Of a stretch of 7,659 nt of DNA, positions 1-6,719 are shown piece after piece (within the stretch, counting starts at the first letter, position 1; each line of letters opens with the position of its first letter). Source of the stretch: a bacterium (GTDB lineage Bacteria > Pseudomonadota > Gammaproteobacteria > Berkiellales > Berkiellaceae); contig RFNU01000153.1 of assembly GCA_009927065.1 (NCBI GenBank), positions 1 to 7,659 on the forward strand. The letters are read 5' to 3'. The notes under the pieces were generated by a model. The model had not been told where the DNA came from, did no database searches, and saw only the letters and a list, made by a program, of their open reading frames with translations. Both the position numbers and the translations under genes were made by a program.

Positions 1-1
1 A

Positions 2-1144
2 TCATGCGCTTTCCTCTGTTTTGGATGCTTTTCTAGCAATTAATTGATAAGTGCGCTCATCAATAATACCTTGATCGAGTTTGCGCTTCGCATCTTTTGC
101 AATGGGCTGGCCATAAAGTTCCAAGAGCTCTCTTGTTTTAGCAGTGGCTAATTCAACGGGCGTATCAATTAATATATCCCTGATTTCTTGAGTAAAAACA
201 AGATATTCACGTAATGCTATCCTTTTTCCATCAACAGTTCTAACCAGTTTTTGCCAAACAACCATACGCATTGACTCAATAATATCAAGAGCTCGACCAT
301 GTCTCTCTTCAGGAGGAAAGGAGGAGATCATCCGTCGAACACTATCAGCAACTCCATTAGAGTGAACTGTTGTATAAACAGGATGGCCTGTTAAAGCCGC
401 ATCAATAACAGCAGCAATCGTTTGCTCATCTCGCGCCTCTCCTACGAGAATCAATCTGGGTTTACGACGTAAGGCATTGCGGACACCAGCGGCAAACGTT
501 GGTAGATGACGAGGAATCTCTGATTGAGAAATCACACAAGATGTTGCCTCGATGTTATCATAAACAAACTCAATCGGAGATTCATACGTTAAAATTTTTC
601 TATGAGAGCCCGATCCTTCTGCAATTGACCGAATAATTGAGGCTAAAAGGGTCGATTTTCCAGAGCCTGTCGATCCAGTGATAACGATAATACCCTGTTC
701 TGGTGCAAAGTTTTTAGTAATATCTTCTTCGAGTTGAACATCTGCCAACGAAGGAGGATCGATCGGAATGGAACGTAAGGTGATTTGCAGCCCATCAGCT
801 CCATTGACTAAACAAGCGGTGGCATTGACACGAAAACGAATACGTTCAAAACGAGATGGTCTGATTTCATAATTGGTATCCAAATCAACGCCACTAGATA
901 ATTGTGTTGTTGCATTAGGGCCATAAATTTCATTAATCATTTCAGCGACTTCAGAGCTTAGCAACGGGCGTCCCGTAATGGCATACAAGTGTCCGTAAAT
1001 CTCCGCAATCATAGGCTCTTGCGTCTGAAGAGTGATATCAGAAGCTTGATTTTGAACGCAATGCAATAGCATTGTGTCAAGATCTTTTTTCGTGATCCTG
1101 GGCGGCGTCATTTTGACAAGATAATCAGATTGTGCAACTTTCAT
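2..1144 (-). CDS. dotB: DotB, Dot/Icm type IVB secretion ATPase
   Basis: Cytoplasmic hexameric ATPase of the VirB11/PilT secretion ATPase family, which docks on the Dot/Icm inner-membrane complex and energises effector export. The 380-residue product shows, in order, an N-terminal domain (about 15-130) containing the family phrase RFRVNATACLV, a Walker A motif GSTGSGKST (157-165), the Asp box ILTYESPIEF (184-193), Walker B LILVGEARD (231-239) and the His box GHPVYTTVHSNG (253-264). All catalytic motifs are intact and the length is close to Legionella DotB (about 377). The segment EIPRHLPTFAAGVRNALRRK is typical of DotB rather than of pilus PilT. It is the third gene of dotD-dotC-dotB, but 145 bp separate it from dotC and its ATG has no good ribosome site immediately upstream. 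Met12 is an alternative start without a better site. The stop at positions 4-2 overlaps an ATG at 5-3 (ATGA), so another gene may follow off the window. Identification is firm. Confidence 0.97.
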   Translation of the reverse strand: MKVAQSDYLVKMTPPRITKKDLDTMLLHCVQNQASDITLQTQEPMIAEIYGHLYAITGRPLLSSEVAEMINEIYGPNATTQLSSGVDLDTNYEIRPSRFERIRFRVNATACLVNGADGLQITLRSIPIDPPSLADVQLEEDITKNFAPEQGIIVITGSTGSGKSTLLASIIRSIAEGSGSHRKILTYESPIEFVYDNIEATSCVISQSEIPRHLPTFAAGVRNALRRKPRLILVGEARDEQTIAAVIDAALTGHPVYTTVHSNGVADSVRRMISSFPPEERHGRALDIIESMRMVVWQKLVRTVDGKRIALREYLVFTQEIRDILIDTPVELATAKTRELLELYGQPIAKDAKRKLDQGIIDERTYQLIARKASKTEESA

Positions 1145-1289
1145 CTTAAACTACGCGAGAACCTATACCGGATGGTCAGGTGGGATAGCGCCCGTATTAA
1201 ACGGCCAATCTCGCTCCTCCTTTACAGTGAGCTATCTTAATCATCAAGATTCGTTATCAAATTCTATTCAATATTTTAATCACATTATT
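1145..1289 (-). other. GC-rich spacer between dotC and dotB
   Basis: This 145-bp gap interrupts an otherwise tight gene set. Its dotC-proximal part (about 1224-1289) is AT-rich like the surroundings. Positions 1151-1220 contain 40 G or C in 70 bases, clearly above the neighbouring genes. On the minus strand it holds a near-perfect Shine-Dalgarno sequence at 1223-1214, then an open frame of 22 codons that ends in TGA overlapping the dotB ATG. No ATG, GTG or TTG opens that frame, and a small inverted repeat (CCGT/ACGG at 1192-1204) is the only obvious fold. It could be a leader that controls dotB, a small inserted repeat element, or the relic of a lost small gene. None of these can be proved from this window. 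Confidence 0.5.
1214..1223 (-). promoter_or_regulatory. Orphan strong Shine-Dalgarno sequence upstream of dotB
   Basis: The minus strand reads AAAGGAGGAG, the best ribosome-binding match near any gene in the window, yet it lies about 70 nt upstream of the dotB ATG. At the normal distance behind it there is only ATT (1209-1207) and, in another frame, a TTG followed two codons later by a stop. It may act as a standby site, serve a coupled leader peptide with a non-standard start, or have been separated from dotB by an insertion. The sequence is certain; the role is open. Confidence 0.4.
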
Positions 1290-2081
1290 TTATTCTGTAA
1301 AAAATATGTAAGAATGCCAACGTTGATAGTCTCCTTCTAAAAATCCTTGCTGAGCTATCGCTAAAATCCGTTGATTAATGTTCATAACATCAGCATTCAT
1401 TGTCACACCATTTTCAATTTCATTGATGATCGGTGCTGTCATTAGCCCTTGCTGAAAGAGCCTATGGAACGCTATCATTCCTAAATATTCTTGATTGAGT
1501 CTATCTATATTATTACTAAAGATGCGAAACGCTTGTTCCTTGCCCGCTTCCCAGCCTTGCTCGACATATTTAGCCCAAACTTCTTTTTCCAGATTATTAC
1601 CAGGTAAAAAACTTTTATCTGGTACTGCAGGTTCAAGAATGTTTTCAATAAGATATTCTCGCCATGTTAACGGTGTTGTTAAGAAAGCAGCATCTTTTAA
1701 AATCTTAAAAGTCTTATCAGCAATAATGAGATGATTTGATGAGACTTTTTCAATACTACGATCAGATTGTATAACAACAGGTGGCAAAATATCATGATCT
1801 AACATAATAGGCTGAAAATTATATATCTTATCTAATAACGATGCCTTATTTTTTAAAGCCTCGTTAATAATATGATAATGAAAGCGCAAACTACATTGAG
1901 CTGAATACATTAAGGCACTATCTCTAATCACCTCAAAACGGGTAGGGGCTAACTCATAAGGCTGTAATACAAGATCTTGATTCATTACAAGAATTTTATC
2001 ACGATCTGCATCCCTAATAATAATCTTGTTACTTCCGCACCCCAGTAAAAATAGCAGGGCAATACTTATTATTAACCGCAT
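1290..2081 (-). CDS. dotC: DotC, outer-membrane core lipoprotein of the Dot/Icm system
   Basis: DotC is a lipoprotein of the Dot/Icm core complex that, with DotD, places DotH in the outer membrane. The 263-residue product begins with a lipoprotein signal peptide (hydrophobic 3-13, lipobox LLGC with Cys15). DotC-family phrases follow: LDHDILPPV (94-102), TTPLTWREYL (135-144), a Trp/Gly-rich stretch around EVWAKYVEQGWEAG (167-180), EYLGMIAFHRL (198-208) and NINQRIL (234-240). The ATG at 2081-2079 lies 5 bp after the dotD stop, with a weak AGGT ribosome site inside the end of dotD, which suggests translational coupling. Compared with what I recall of Legionella DotC (about 303 residues), alignment holds almost to the end, but a C-terminal tail of roughly 30 residues is missing. 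No continuation of that tail is visible in the downstream spacer in any frame. The call is firm; the short tail is a real difference or an old truncation. Confidence 0.93.
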   Translation of the reverse strand: MRLIISIALLFLLGCGSNKIIIRDADRDKILVMNQDLVLQPYELAPTRFEVIRDSALMYSAQCSLRFHYHIINEALKNKASLLDKIYNFQPIMLDHDILPPVVIQSDRSIEKVSSNHLIIADKTFKILKDAAFLTTPLTWREYLIENILEPAVPDKSFLPGNNLEKEVWAKYVEQGWEAGKEQAFRIFSNNIDRLNQEYLGMIAFHRLFQQGLMTAPIINEIENGVTMNADVMNINQRILAIAQQGFLEGDYQRWHSYIFFTE

Positions 2082-2086
2082 GATGG

Positions 2087-2590
2087 CTACCTATATCTCA
2101 ATTCTATCAATTGTTCATCTGGAAAAACGATAAGATCTGCTTTTTGATGAATTTGTAAAGCCACATCCCTAACGACATCGACCAGTTTAATGTTTTGATG
2201 ATTTAATGTGACGATTGGTGGAATAATAGACTTTGAACCAATAACTTGCACTTTATACCCTGTCAATCCAGAAATATCATTTAAAAGCTGTTCTACAGGG
2301 CCTGACCAGTCAATAAAGACTGTTCGGTTAAGAACGTAATTATCAGTGACTAAAGCATCTCTGCGAGGAAGCTTAATTTCTTTATCTTGAAACAAAAAGA
2401 AATTTGAAAAGTTTTTCAAATCTTTTTCTAAATTTGAAATTTGAGCAGTTAGTGTCTTATCAACATAAGTTGCTGTATCCGGACTCTCGATTGGCTCTTT
2501 ATCATCATCAACAGAATAATAACTTGAACCACACCCAGTGAATGGCAACAGCATAAAAATGAGAAATGCACGGTACAAGTGGAAAATCAT
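2087..2590 (-). CDS. dotD: DotD, outer-membrane core lipoprotein of the Dot/Icm system
   Basis: DotD is a lipoprotein that works with DotC to assemble the outer-membrane DotH ring. Its C-terminal half has a fold like the N0 domain of secretins. The 167-residue product has a hydrophobic signal peptide ending in FTGC (Cys20, a slightly atypical lipobox with Phe at -3), a variable acidic linker, then the conserved domain. That domain starts near FIDWSGPVEQLL (92-103), passes through YKVQVIG (112-118) and ends with FPDEQLIELRYR, matching the WSGP...VELRY pattern of DotD. I chose ATG 2590-2588 over an in-frame TTG at 2596-2594, because an AGAAAG sequence sits about 9 nt before the ATG but too close to the TTG. 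It is the first gene of the minus-strand set, divergent from icmS and 5 bp upstream of dotC. Confidence 0.92.
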   Translation of the reverse strand: MIFHLYRAFLIFMLLPFTGCGSSYYSVDDDKEPIESPDTATYVDKTLTAQISNLEKDLKNFSNFFLFQDKEIKLPRRDALVTDNYVLNRTVFIDWSGPVEQLLNDISGLTGYKVQVIGSKSIIPPIVTLNHQNIKLVDVVRDVALQIHQKADLIVFPDEQLIELRYR

Positions 2591-2625
2591 ATTCAATGCT
2601 TTCTAAATCAATAACTATACCAACT

Positions 2626-2653
2626 AGCATAATCGATATCACGATTTCTGCAA
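2626..2653 (-). promoter_or_regulatory. Candidate sigma-70-like promoter for dotDCB
   Basis: Minus strand: -35 TTGCAG, 16-bp spacer, -10 TATGCT, which would start transcription roughly 30 nt before the dotD ATG. The -10 matches the consensus at 4 of 6 positions and the -35 at 3 of 6, so this is a moderate prediction only. Confidence 0.3.
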
Positions 2654-2666
2654 ACACTATAAAATG

Positions 2667-2678
2667 TTACTATAGTAA
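2667..2678. promoter_or_regulatory. Perfect 12-bp palindrome, possible operator
   Basis: TTACTATAGTAA equals its own reverse complement. It lies between the divergent dotD and icmS genes and overlaps a TATAGT box on each strand. A dimeric repressor bound here would block an icmS promoter and could also affect dotD. In AT-rich DNA a palindrome of this size can occur by chance, and no regulator gene is in the window. Confidence 0.3.
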
Positions 2679-2689
2679 TGTTCATGGGG

Positions 2690-2712
2690 GCAGCGATGAA
2701 TTCATGAGCTGC
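2690..2712 (+). promoter_or_regulatory. Hairpin in the icmS leader
   Basis: GCAGC (2690-2694) pairs with GCTGC (2708-2712), and inside it ATG (2696-2698) pairs with CAT (2703-2705) around AATT. The structure lies 16 nt before the icmS ribosome site and includes a three-codon frame ATG AAT TCA TGA preceded by a G-run. It could affect mRNA stability or translation of icmS. The pairing is visible; a role is a guess. Confidence 0.25.
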
Positions 2713-2727
2713 AAAAATTATTTTAAT

Positions 2728-2733
2728 TGAGGA
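2728..2733 (+). promoter_or_regulatory. Ribosome-binding site that decides the icmS start
   Basis: TGAGGA ends 11 nt before ATG 2745. It overlaps the in-frame TTG at 2727, which therefore cannot be served by it. This supports starting IcmS at 2745 rather than at the TTG. Confidence 0.6.
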
Positions 2734-2744
2734 TAACTGCAATC

Positions 2745-3083
2745 ATGACTATAAGTGACTATATGAAAACTATGGCTGATTTGCTTGGATGTAAGTTTGA
2801 AATATTTGGAAAACCAATAAGTTCCGATAAAGTATTTGCTGACGACGGGTTACTACCAGCATTCACAAAACGGGCTGAAAGCTTATCAACTTTTGTTTTG
2901 AACAAAACATTAGGCGTTTCTTATCAAAAAGTATCAGGTAGTGTTTCGGGATTAAAAGTATCATTCGATGAATCCATTCCAAACTCCTATCGAATTCTTT
3001 GTATGCTTGATGTCTTAATAGAGTTAATTCATCAAAGCTCTTCTGCAAAAAATATAAAACTAGATGAACTGCTCTACGATTAA
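2745..3083 (+). CDS. icmS: IcmS, Dot/Icm effector chaperone (adaptor)
   Basis: IcmS is a small acidic cytoplasmic protein that pairs with IcmW (and LvgA in Legionella). It binds a subset of effectors and docks on the C-terminal tail of IcmO/DotL to deliver them to the secretion channel. The 112-residue product follows the family along its length: DDGLLPAFTKRAE (33-45), GLKVSFDE (69-76), RILCMLDVLIELI (83-95) and the terminal LDELLYD (106-112). Length is close to Legionella IcmS (114). The start is ATG 2745, set by the TGAGGA ribosome site; an upstream TTG would add six residues without family support. Downstream, 47 bp with no visible terminator lead to icmP. In Legionella icmT precedes icmS, and icmR and icmQ follow it; here none of these is present and icmP comes next. 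Its partner IcmW must be encoded elsewhere. Confidence 0.93.
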   Translation: MTISDYMKTMADLLGCKFEIFGKPISSDKVFADDGLLPAFTKRAESLSTFVLNKTLGVSYQKVSGSVSGLKVSFDESIPNSYRILCMLDVLIELIHQSSSAKNIKLDELLYD

Positions 3084-3130
3084 GAGAAAGTTTATTTTAT
3101 TTACAGAAAACACTCAAACGGAGTAAAAGT

Positions 3131-4285
3131 ATGGCGGCGGGTCAAGGCGGCAATCCTAATCAAGATTCTAGTGGGTTAGGGATTTTATGGTTTATCGGTA
3201 GCTTATTTGTGATTTTTGGACTTATTTGGTTAAAATTCAAAGATCAAATTATTGGTACATATGTTTTTATCAAAAAAATGGAACTGTTGTTTCTCGATGT
3301 TCTTTCCTATCTCCCTTTGACTTCATTTAATGACAATGTCAATCAAATGCTTGATTTTATTTTATTAAATCCTGACACCCAAGACTTGGATGCATTACTA
3401 TATATTGGCCAACAAACCGGCTTTTATTTAAGTTTTGTGATGCTTCTTTTGTCTGCTACATCCTTACGATTAGTTTGGAATAAAAACACTCAAGTGCGGT
3501 GTGTCACAAAACACAATATGAACACACTAAGCACACAAGAAGAAAAAAATTGGGTAAAAATCATGCCTGTTATTAATTTAAATCTTATTGATATTGATAT
3601 TAATACGGGCCCATGGAGCATGGCCTTAACCCCATTACAGTTTTGTAAAAAAAATGAATTGGTTTCTGTTGAGACGGTTATAGATAGAAAATCTCCCTGG
3701 AAAACAGAGGGGGTTAAAAAAGCGAATTTAATTAAAGAGAAAGCAGAAATTGTTTTTAAAAAACAAATGGGCAAGTTGTGGGAAGGTGAGTTTTCTTTGC
3801 CAGATTATGCAAGAGCTCTTTTTGCAATCTTTTTAGCTCGAATAGAACATGACGTTCAAGGATCGGCTGAACTCCTTGAAGATTTATCAGTTTCTTATTC
3901 TAAAGGTGTTCCCGATTTTTCTCTTGTTGAGCCGCTTTTGAAAAAACATCGTCAATCAAAAGCTGCTATAAAATGTGTACAAAGTCATGCTTATGTTCTC
4001 ACTGTTATGGCAGCGATGTTAAAGTTAGCAAGAACAGATGGAGTGTTAGCGACTGCTGATTTTATTTGGCTCAAACCCATAGATAGAGAATTATGGTACA
4101 TGCTCAATTGCGTTGGTCGACAAACGCCTTATTGTGAAGTTGCAGGCCCTTATGCTCATTTAATTGCAGAATTAGAGTTAGGAAGACCCCTTTTTAGACC
4201 AGTTATTAATCAAGCTATCATTGCATTAGAACAGGCCTTAGAAAAAATCATCTATCTTGATGATGAAACAAAAGCCAGTAATTAA
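3131..4285 (+). CDS. icmP: IcmP/DotM, Dot/Icm coupling-complex membrane protein
   Basis: IcmP (DotM) is an inner-membrane partner of the coupling ATPase IcmO/DotL. Its cytoplasmic domain helps recognise effectors, including those with acidic C-terminal signals. The 384-residue product is about the usual length (Legionella about 380). A short glycine- and asparagine-rich N-terminus is followed by a membrane segment (about 17-34) and a second one (about 97-115). A large soluble domain follows, with GPWSMALTPLQFCKKNEL (160-177) and the highly typical FIWLKPIDRELWYMLNCVGR (311-330) and EVAGPYAHLIAELE (336-349). ATG 3131 has GGAG about 7 nt upstream. The icmO gene begins 14 bp after the stop, so the two are probably co-translated, as expected for subunits of one complex. 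Confidence 0.94.
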   Translation: MAAGQGGNPNQDSSGLGILWFIGSLFVIFGLIWLKFKDQIIGTYVFIKKMELLFLDVLSYLPLTSFNDNVNQMLDFILLNPDTQDLDALLYIGQQTGFYLSFVMLLLSATSLRLVWNKNTQVRCVTKHNMNTLSTQEEKNWVKIMPVINLNLIDIDINTGPWSMALTPLQFCKKNELVSVETVIDRKSPWKTEGVKKANLIKEKAEIVFKKQMGKLWEGEFSLPDYARALFAIFLARIEHDVQGSAELLEDLSVSYSKGVPDFSLVEPLLKKHRQSKAAIKCVQSHAYVLTVMAAMLKLARTDGVLATADFIWLKPIDRELWYMLNCVGRQTPYCEVAGPYAHLIAELELGRPLFRPVINQAIIALEQALEKIIYLDDETKASN

Positions 4286-4299
4286 GGAAATCCAGTATT

Positions 4300-6651
4300 A
4301 TGACTAATTTTCGTGGAATTGATGAAAAAAGTGAACACTCAGCACGTCAGATGACGCGGGATACTCGCCCGCTAGGTACAAGATTAGCTGATTGGCTTTG
4401 TGAACCAACAACTTGTTTTACAATTATTTCGATACTAGGAATAGCAGGATTTATCACTCCTATCGGTATAGAAATATATTTTCTACTGTTAGTTGGCCTA
4501 AATATTTTTTATCTTACTCGTCATACCTCTTTACCCTTTAAGATTCCTAAAGTCGCGCGTATCCCGGATTATAATGACTGTATCCCGGGAACCAATACAC
4601 CTAAGCTATCAGCGGGTATTACTTTTTTTGGTAACGAGCAAATTACAGACAAAGAACTTTGGTTTTCAAATGATGATATGAGAACTCACGTTCTTATTTT
4701 CGGATCAACTGGTTCTGGTAAAACTGAAGCGTTAGTTTCATTAGCCTTCAACTCCCTATGTCAAGGAAGTGGTTTTATTTATATTGACGGTAAAGGCGAT
4801 AATTCTCTTTATGCAAAAATCTTCTCTATGGTTCGTTACATGGGGCGTGATGATGATCTTCTTTTAGTAAACTTTATGACGGGTGCTCGTGATATTATTG
4901 GTGCGCAAAAAACTCGTCTTTCTAATACAATGAACCCCTTTAACCAAGGTTCATCGTCGATGCTTTCAGAACTTGTTGTTTCCTTAATGGACTCTGGTAG
5001 TGGTGGTGGTGATGGTGATATGTGGAAAGGAAGAGCAATCTCTTTCGTTCAGGCTTTAATGCGCATTTTAACGGTCATGCGTGATGAAGGCCATTTACTC
5101 CTTGATGCTCACACTGTGCGTAACTACTTTTTACTCGAAAAACTAGAGCAGATTGTTGTTGATAGAATGTTTCCTCTTGATAATGGCTCGCCCATACCAT
5201 TAAATGATCTGCCTGATGTTGTCTTACAACCGCTGAAAATGTATTTAGATAACTTACCAGGTTATGTTCCTTCACGAAAAGGCAATCAAGCTGGAGAAGT
5301 AAGAGAACAGCATGGATTTATCACCATGCAATTAACAAGGGTCTTCTCTTCTCTTGCAGATACTTATGGCCATATTATTCGGGCCAACTTAGCAGAGATT
5401 GATTTTAAAGATGTTGTTTTAAACCGTAGAATACTATGCGTGCTCTTACCAGCGCTTGAAAAATCTCCAGATGAGCTTTCCAATCTTGGTAAAATTATTG
5501 TTGCCTCGATTAAAGCAATGATGGCTTCAGGTTTAGGTGAAGATGTCGAAGGAACTTACCAAGATATTATTCAGCGTAAACCAACAAACTCACCAACACC
5601 TTTTGTTTGTATTATGGATGAGTATGGTTATTATGCTGTAAAAGGATTCGCTGTTGTGCCCGCACAAGCACGTTCATTAGGATTCTCTGCTATTTTTGCT
5701 GGGCAAGATTTACCTGCATTCCAAAAAGTCTCTAAAGAAGAGGCTGCTTCTATTGGTGCTAACACTAACATTAAAATTTGTATGAAGCTTGAAGATCCAG
5801 CTGAAACTTGGGATTTTTTCAACAAAGTAGCTTCTGAAGCTTATGTCACCAATGTGAGAGAGTTTGCTTCAAATTCAGATAGTTTGACACAAACATATGC
5901 TGACACTCGCTCAGCCAGTGTTGACAAACGCGCAAGGATTGATATTTTGGATTTAAAAGATCAGCTGATGGGTGATGCTCATATCTTTTTCCGATCTAGA
6001 ATTGTTCGCGCTAGGATGTTTTATGCCAACCCTAAACCGGCTAAAAAAATGCAAGTCAATCAGTTTTTATGTATTGAAAAACCAAGCGAAGATATTCTTG
6101 TGTCCTTGGACTCTGTTTTTAGATCGTTTTATAACGTACTGTATCACAATAACTACACTGTTCCTAAAATAGAACAACAAGAATTTATTGAAAAAATCGT
6201 AAACTCATTCAACGATCCACAATTTGAGTCACTCCAAGACAAAGCTATTCACTCTATCTTAAGTATTTTAGATGGAGAAATTAAAGAAGCGGAAGAAGAG
6301 ATTGCGATAGAAGAAAGTTCTGCTGTTTTTGATGGAAGCGTTCATTTATTTTCTGCTCATTCTATCCCTAAAATTGCTGATGTTATTTTGAAAAAAGGAG
6401 AACGAGAAACATTAGAAAAGCCTCTTGTGTCCAGAGCTAAAACAGCCAATGCAATGATTAGAGTGGAGCGTAGCTTGGGTATAAGTAAAAATAAAGCTCA
6501 ACCGATTATCGATGATTTTCTTGACAATATGAAAACTAGCTCTACTTATCCAGAAACTCATCTGAAACGAATAGAAGTTAAGGTTGCGAAAAAATTACTC
6601 AATGATGTGATTAATAAATTAAGTAAAGGTATTGTTGAAGGACAGTCATAA
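4300..6651 (+). CDS. icmO: IcmO/DotL, type IV coupling protein ATPase
   Basis: IcmO (DotL) is the VirD4/TraG-family coupling ATPase that receives effectors and adaptors and feeds them to the Dot/Icm channel. The 783-residue product is the same size as Legionella DotL. Two membrane segments lie at about 39-53 and 57-72. The ATPase domain contains Walker A GSTGSGKT (135-142), YIDGKGDNSLYAK (161-173), a glycine-rich SGSGGGDGDMWKGRA (232-246), Walker B VCIMDEYGYY (436-445) and the motif FAGQDLPAFQK (466-476). The long C-terminal part (about 590-783) is the region that in Legionella binds DotN, IcmS-IcmW and LvgA. Here it is helical in character with an acidic stretch near EIKEAEEEIAIEE (660-672) and a basic end. 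AAGGAA directly after the icmP stop is the ribosome site for ATG 4300. All motifs are complete, and icmS lies two genes upstream, so adaptor and docking partner are encoded together. Confidence 0.96.
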   Translation: MTNFRGIDEKSEHSARQMTRDTRPLGTRLADWLCEPTTCFTIISILGIAGFITPIGIEIYFLLLVGLNIFYLTRHTSLPFKIPKVARIPDYNDCIPGTNTPKLSAGITFFGNEQITDKELWFSNDDMRTHVLIFGSTGSGKTEALVSLAFNSLCQGSGFIYIDGKGDNSLYAKIFSMVRYMGRDDDLLLVNFMTGARDIIGAQKTRLSNTMNPFNQGSSSMLSELVVSLMDSGSGGGDGDMWKGRAISFVQALMRILTVMRDEGHLLLDAHTVRNYFLLEKLEQIVVDRMFPLDNGSPIPLNDLPDVVLQPLKMYLDNLPGYVPSRKGNQAGEVREQHGFITMQLTRVFSSLADTYGHIIRANLAEIDFKDVVLNRRILCVLLPALEKSPDELSNLGKIIVASIKAMMASGLGEDVEGTYQDIIQRKPTNSPTPFVCIMDEYGYYAVKGFAVVPAQARSLGFSAIFAGQDLPAFQKVSKEEAASIGANTNIKICMKLEDPAETWDFFNKVASEAYVTNVREFASNSDSLTQTYADTRSASVDKRARIDILDLKDQLMGDAHIFFRSRIVRARMFYANPKPAKKMQVNQFLCIEKPSEDILVSLDSVFRSFYNVLYHNNYTVPKIEQQEFIEKIVNSFNDPQFESLQDKAIHSILSILDGEIKEAEEEIAIEESSAVFDGSVHLFSAHSIPKIADVILKKGERETLEKPLVSRAKTANAMIRVERSLGISKNKAQPIIDDFLDNMKTSSTYPETHLKRIEVKVAKKLLNDVINKLSKGIVEGQS

Positions 6652-6665
6652 TTGCACATTTTATG

Positions 6666-6699
6666 TTCGCTAGATAATTAAAACTTATTGAGCAGCGAA
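6666..6699. terminator. Weak inverted repeat after icmO
   Basis: TTCGCT (6666-6671) pairs with AGCGAA (6694-6699), with ATAA/TTAT inside a long loop. It lies 15 bp after the icmO stop, between convergent icmO and the tnpB remnant. No T-run follows on the plus strand, so a standard Rho-independent terminator for icmO is not supported. It may help end transcription or be part of the insertion-element border. Confidence 0.2.
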
Positions 6700-6719
6700 A
6701 ATAAAAAGAGGTGTATTCT

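Larger units (their letters stand above)
2591..2744. promoter_or_regulatory. Divergent promoter region dotD / icmS
   Basis: These 154 bp separate the divergent start codons of dotD and icmS and must hold the promoters of both sets unless transcription enters from afar. They are AT-rich. On the minus strand TTGCAG (2653-2648) and TATGCT (2631-2626) with a 16-bp spacer form a fair sigma-70-like promoter for dotD. On the plus strand TATAGT (2671-2676) is a possible -10 for icmS, but no good -35 precedes it. A 12-bp palindrome covers that -10. I saw no tandem CTTAATATT-like PmrA box, the site known from Legionella and Coxiella. No icmT-like reading frame fits here. Confidence 0.5.

Noticed and set aside
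1174..1185. Minus strand TCCCACCTGACC, identical to a stretch typical of bacterial 5S rRNA
   Set aside because: Only these 12 bases match. The flanks do not continue the 5S sequence or its helices, so chance similarity is more likely than an rRNA fragment.
1495..1734. 79-codon plus-strand open frame
   Set aside because: It lies wholly inside dotC on the opposite strand, and its product has no family features.
2597..2744. Search for icmT between dotD and icmS
   Set aside because: Only very short frames exist here and none resembles the roughly 86-residue IcmT membrane protein.
2591..2744. Possible PmrA box (tandem CTTAATATT-like repeats)
   Set aside because: Only isolated TTAA-type runs are present, as expected in AT-rich DNA. 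There is no pair at the right spacing.
3490..3774. 94-codon minus-strand open frame with hydrophobic stretches
   Set aside because: It is antisense to icmP, whose family match covers the whole region.
5075..5275. Minus-strand open frame inside icmO
   Set aside because: It is a shadow of the conserved ATPase gene with no features of its own. The same applies to 5631-5825 and to 5972-6172.
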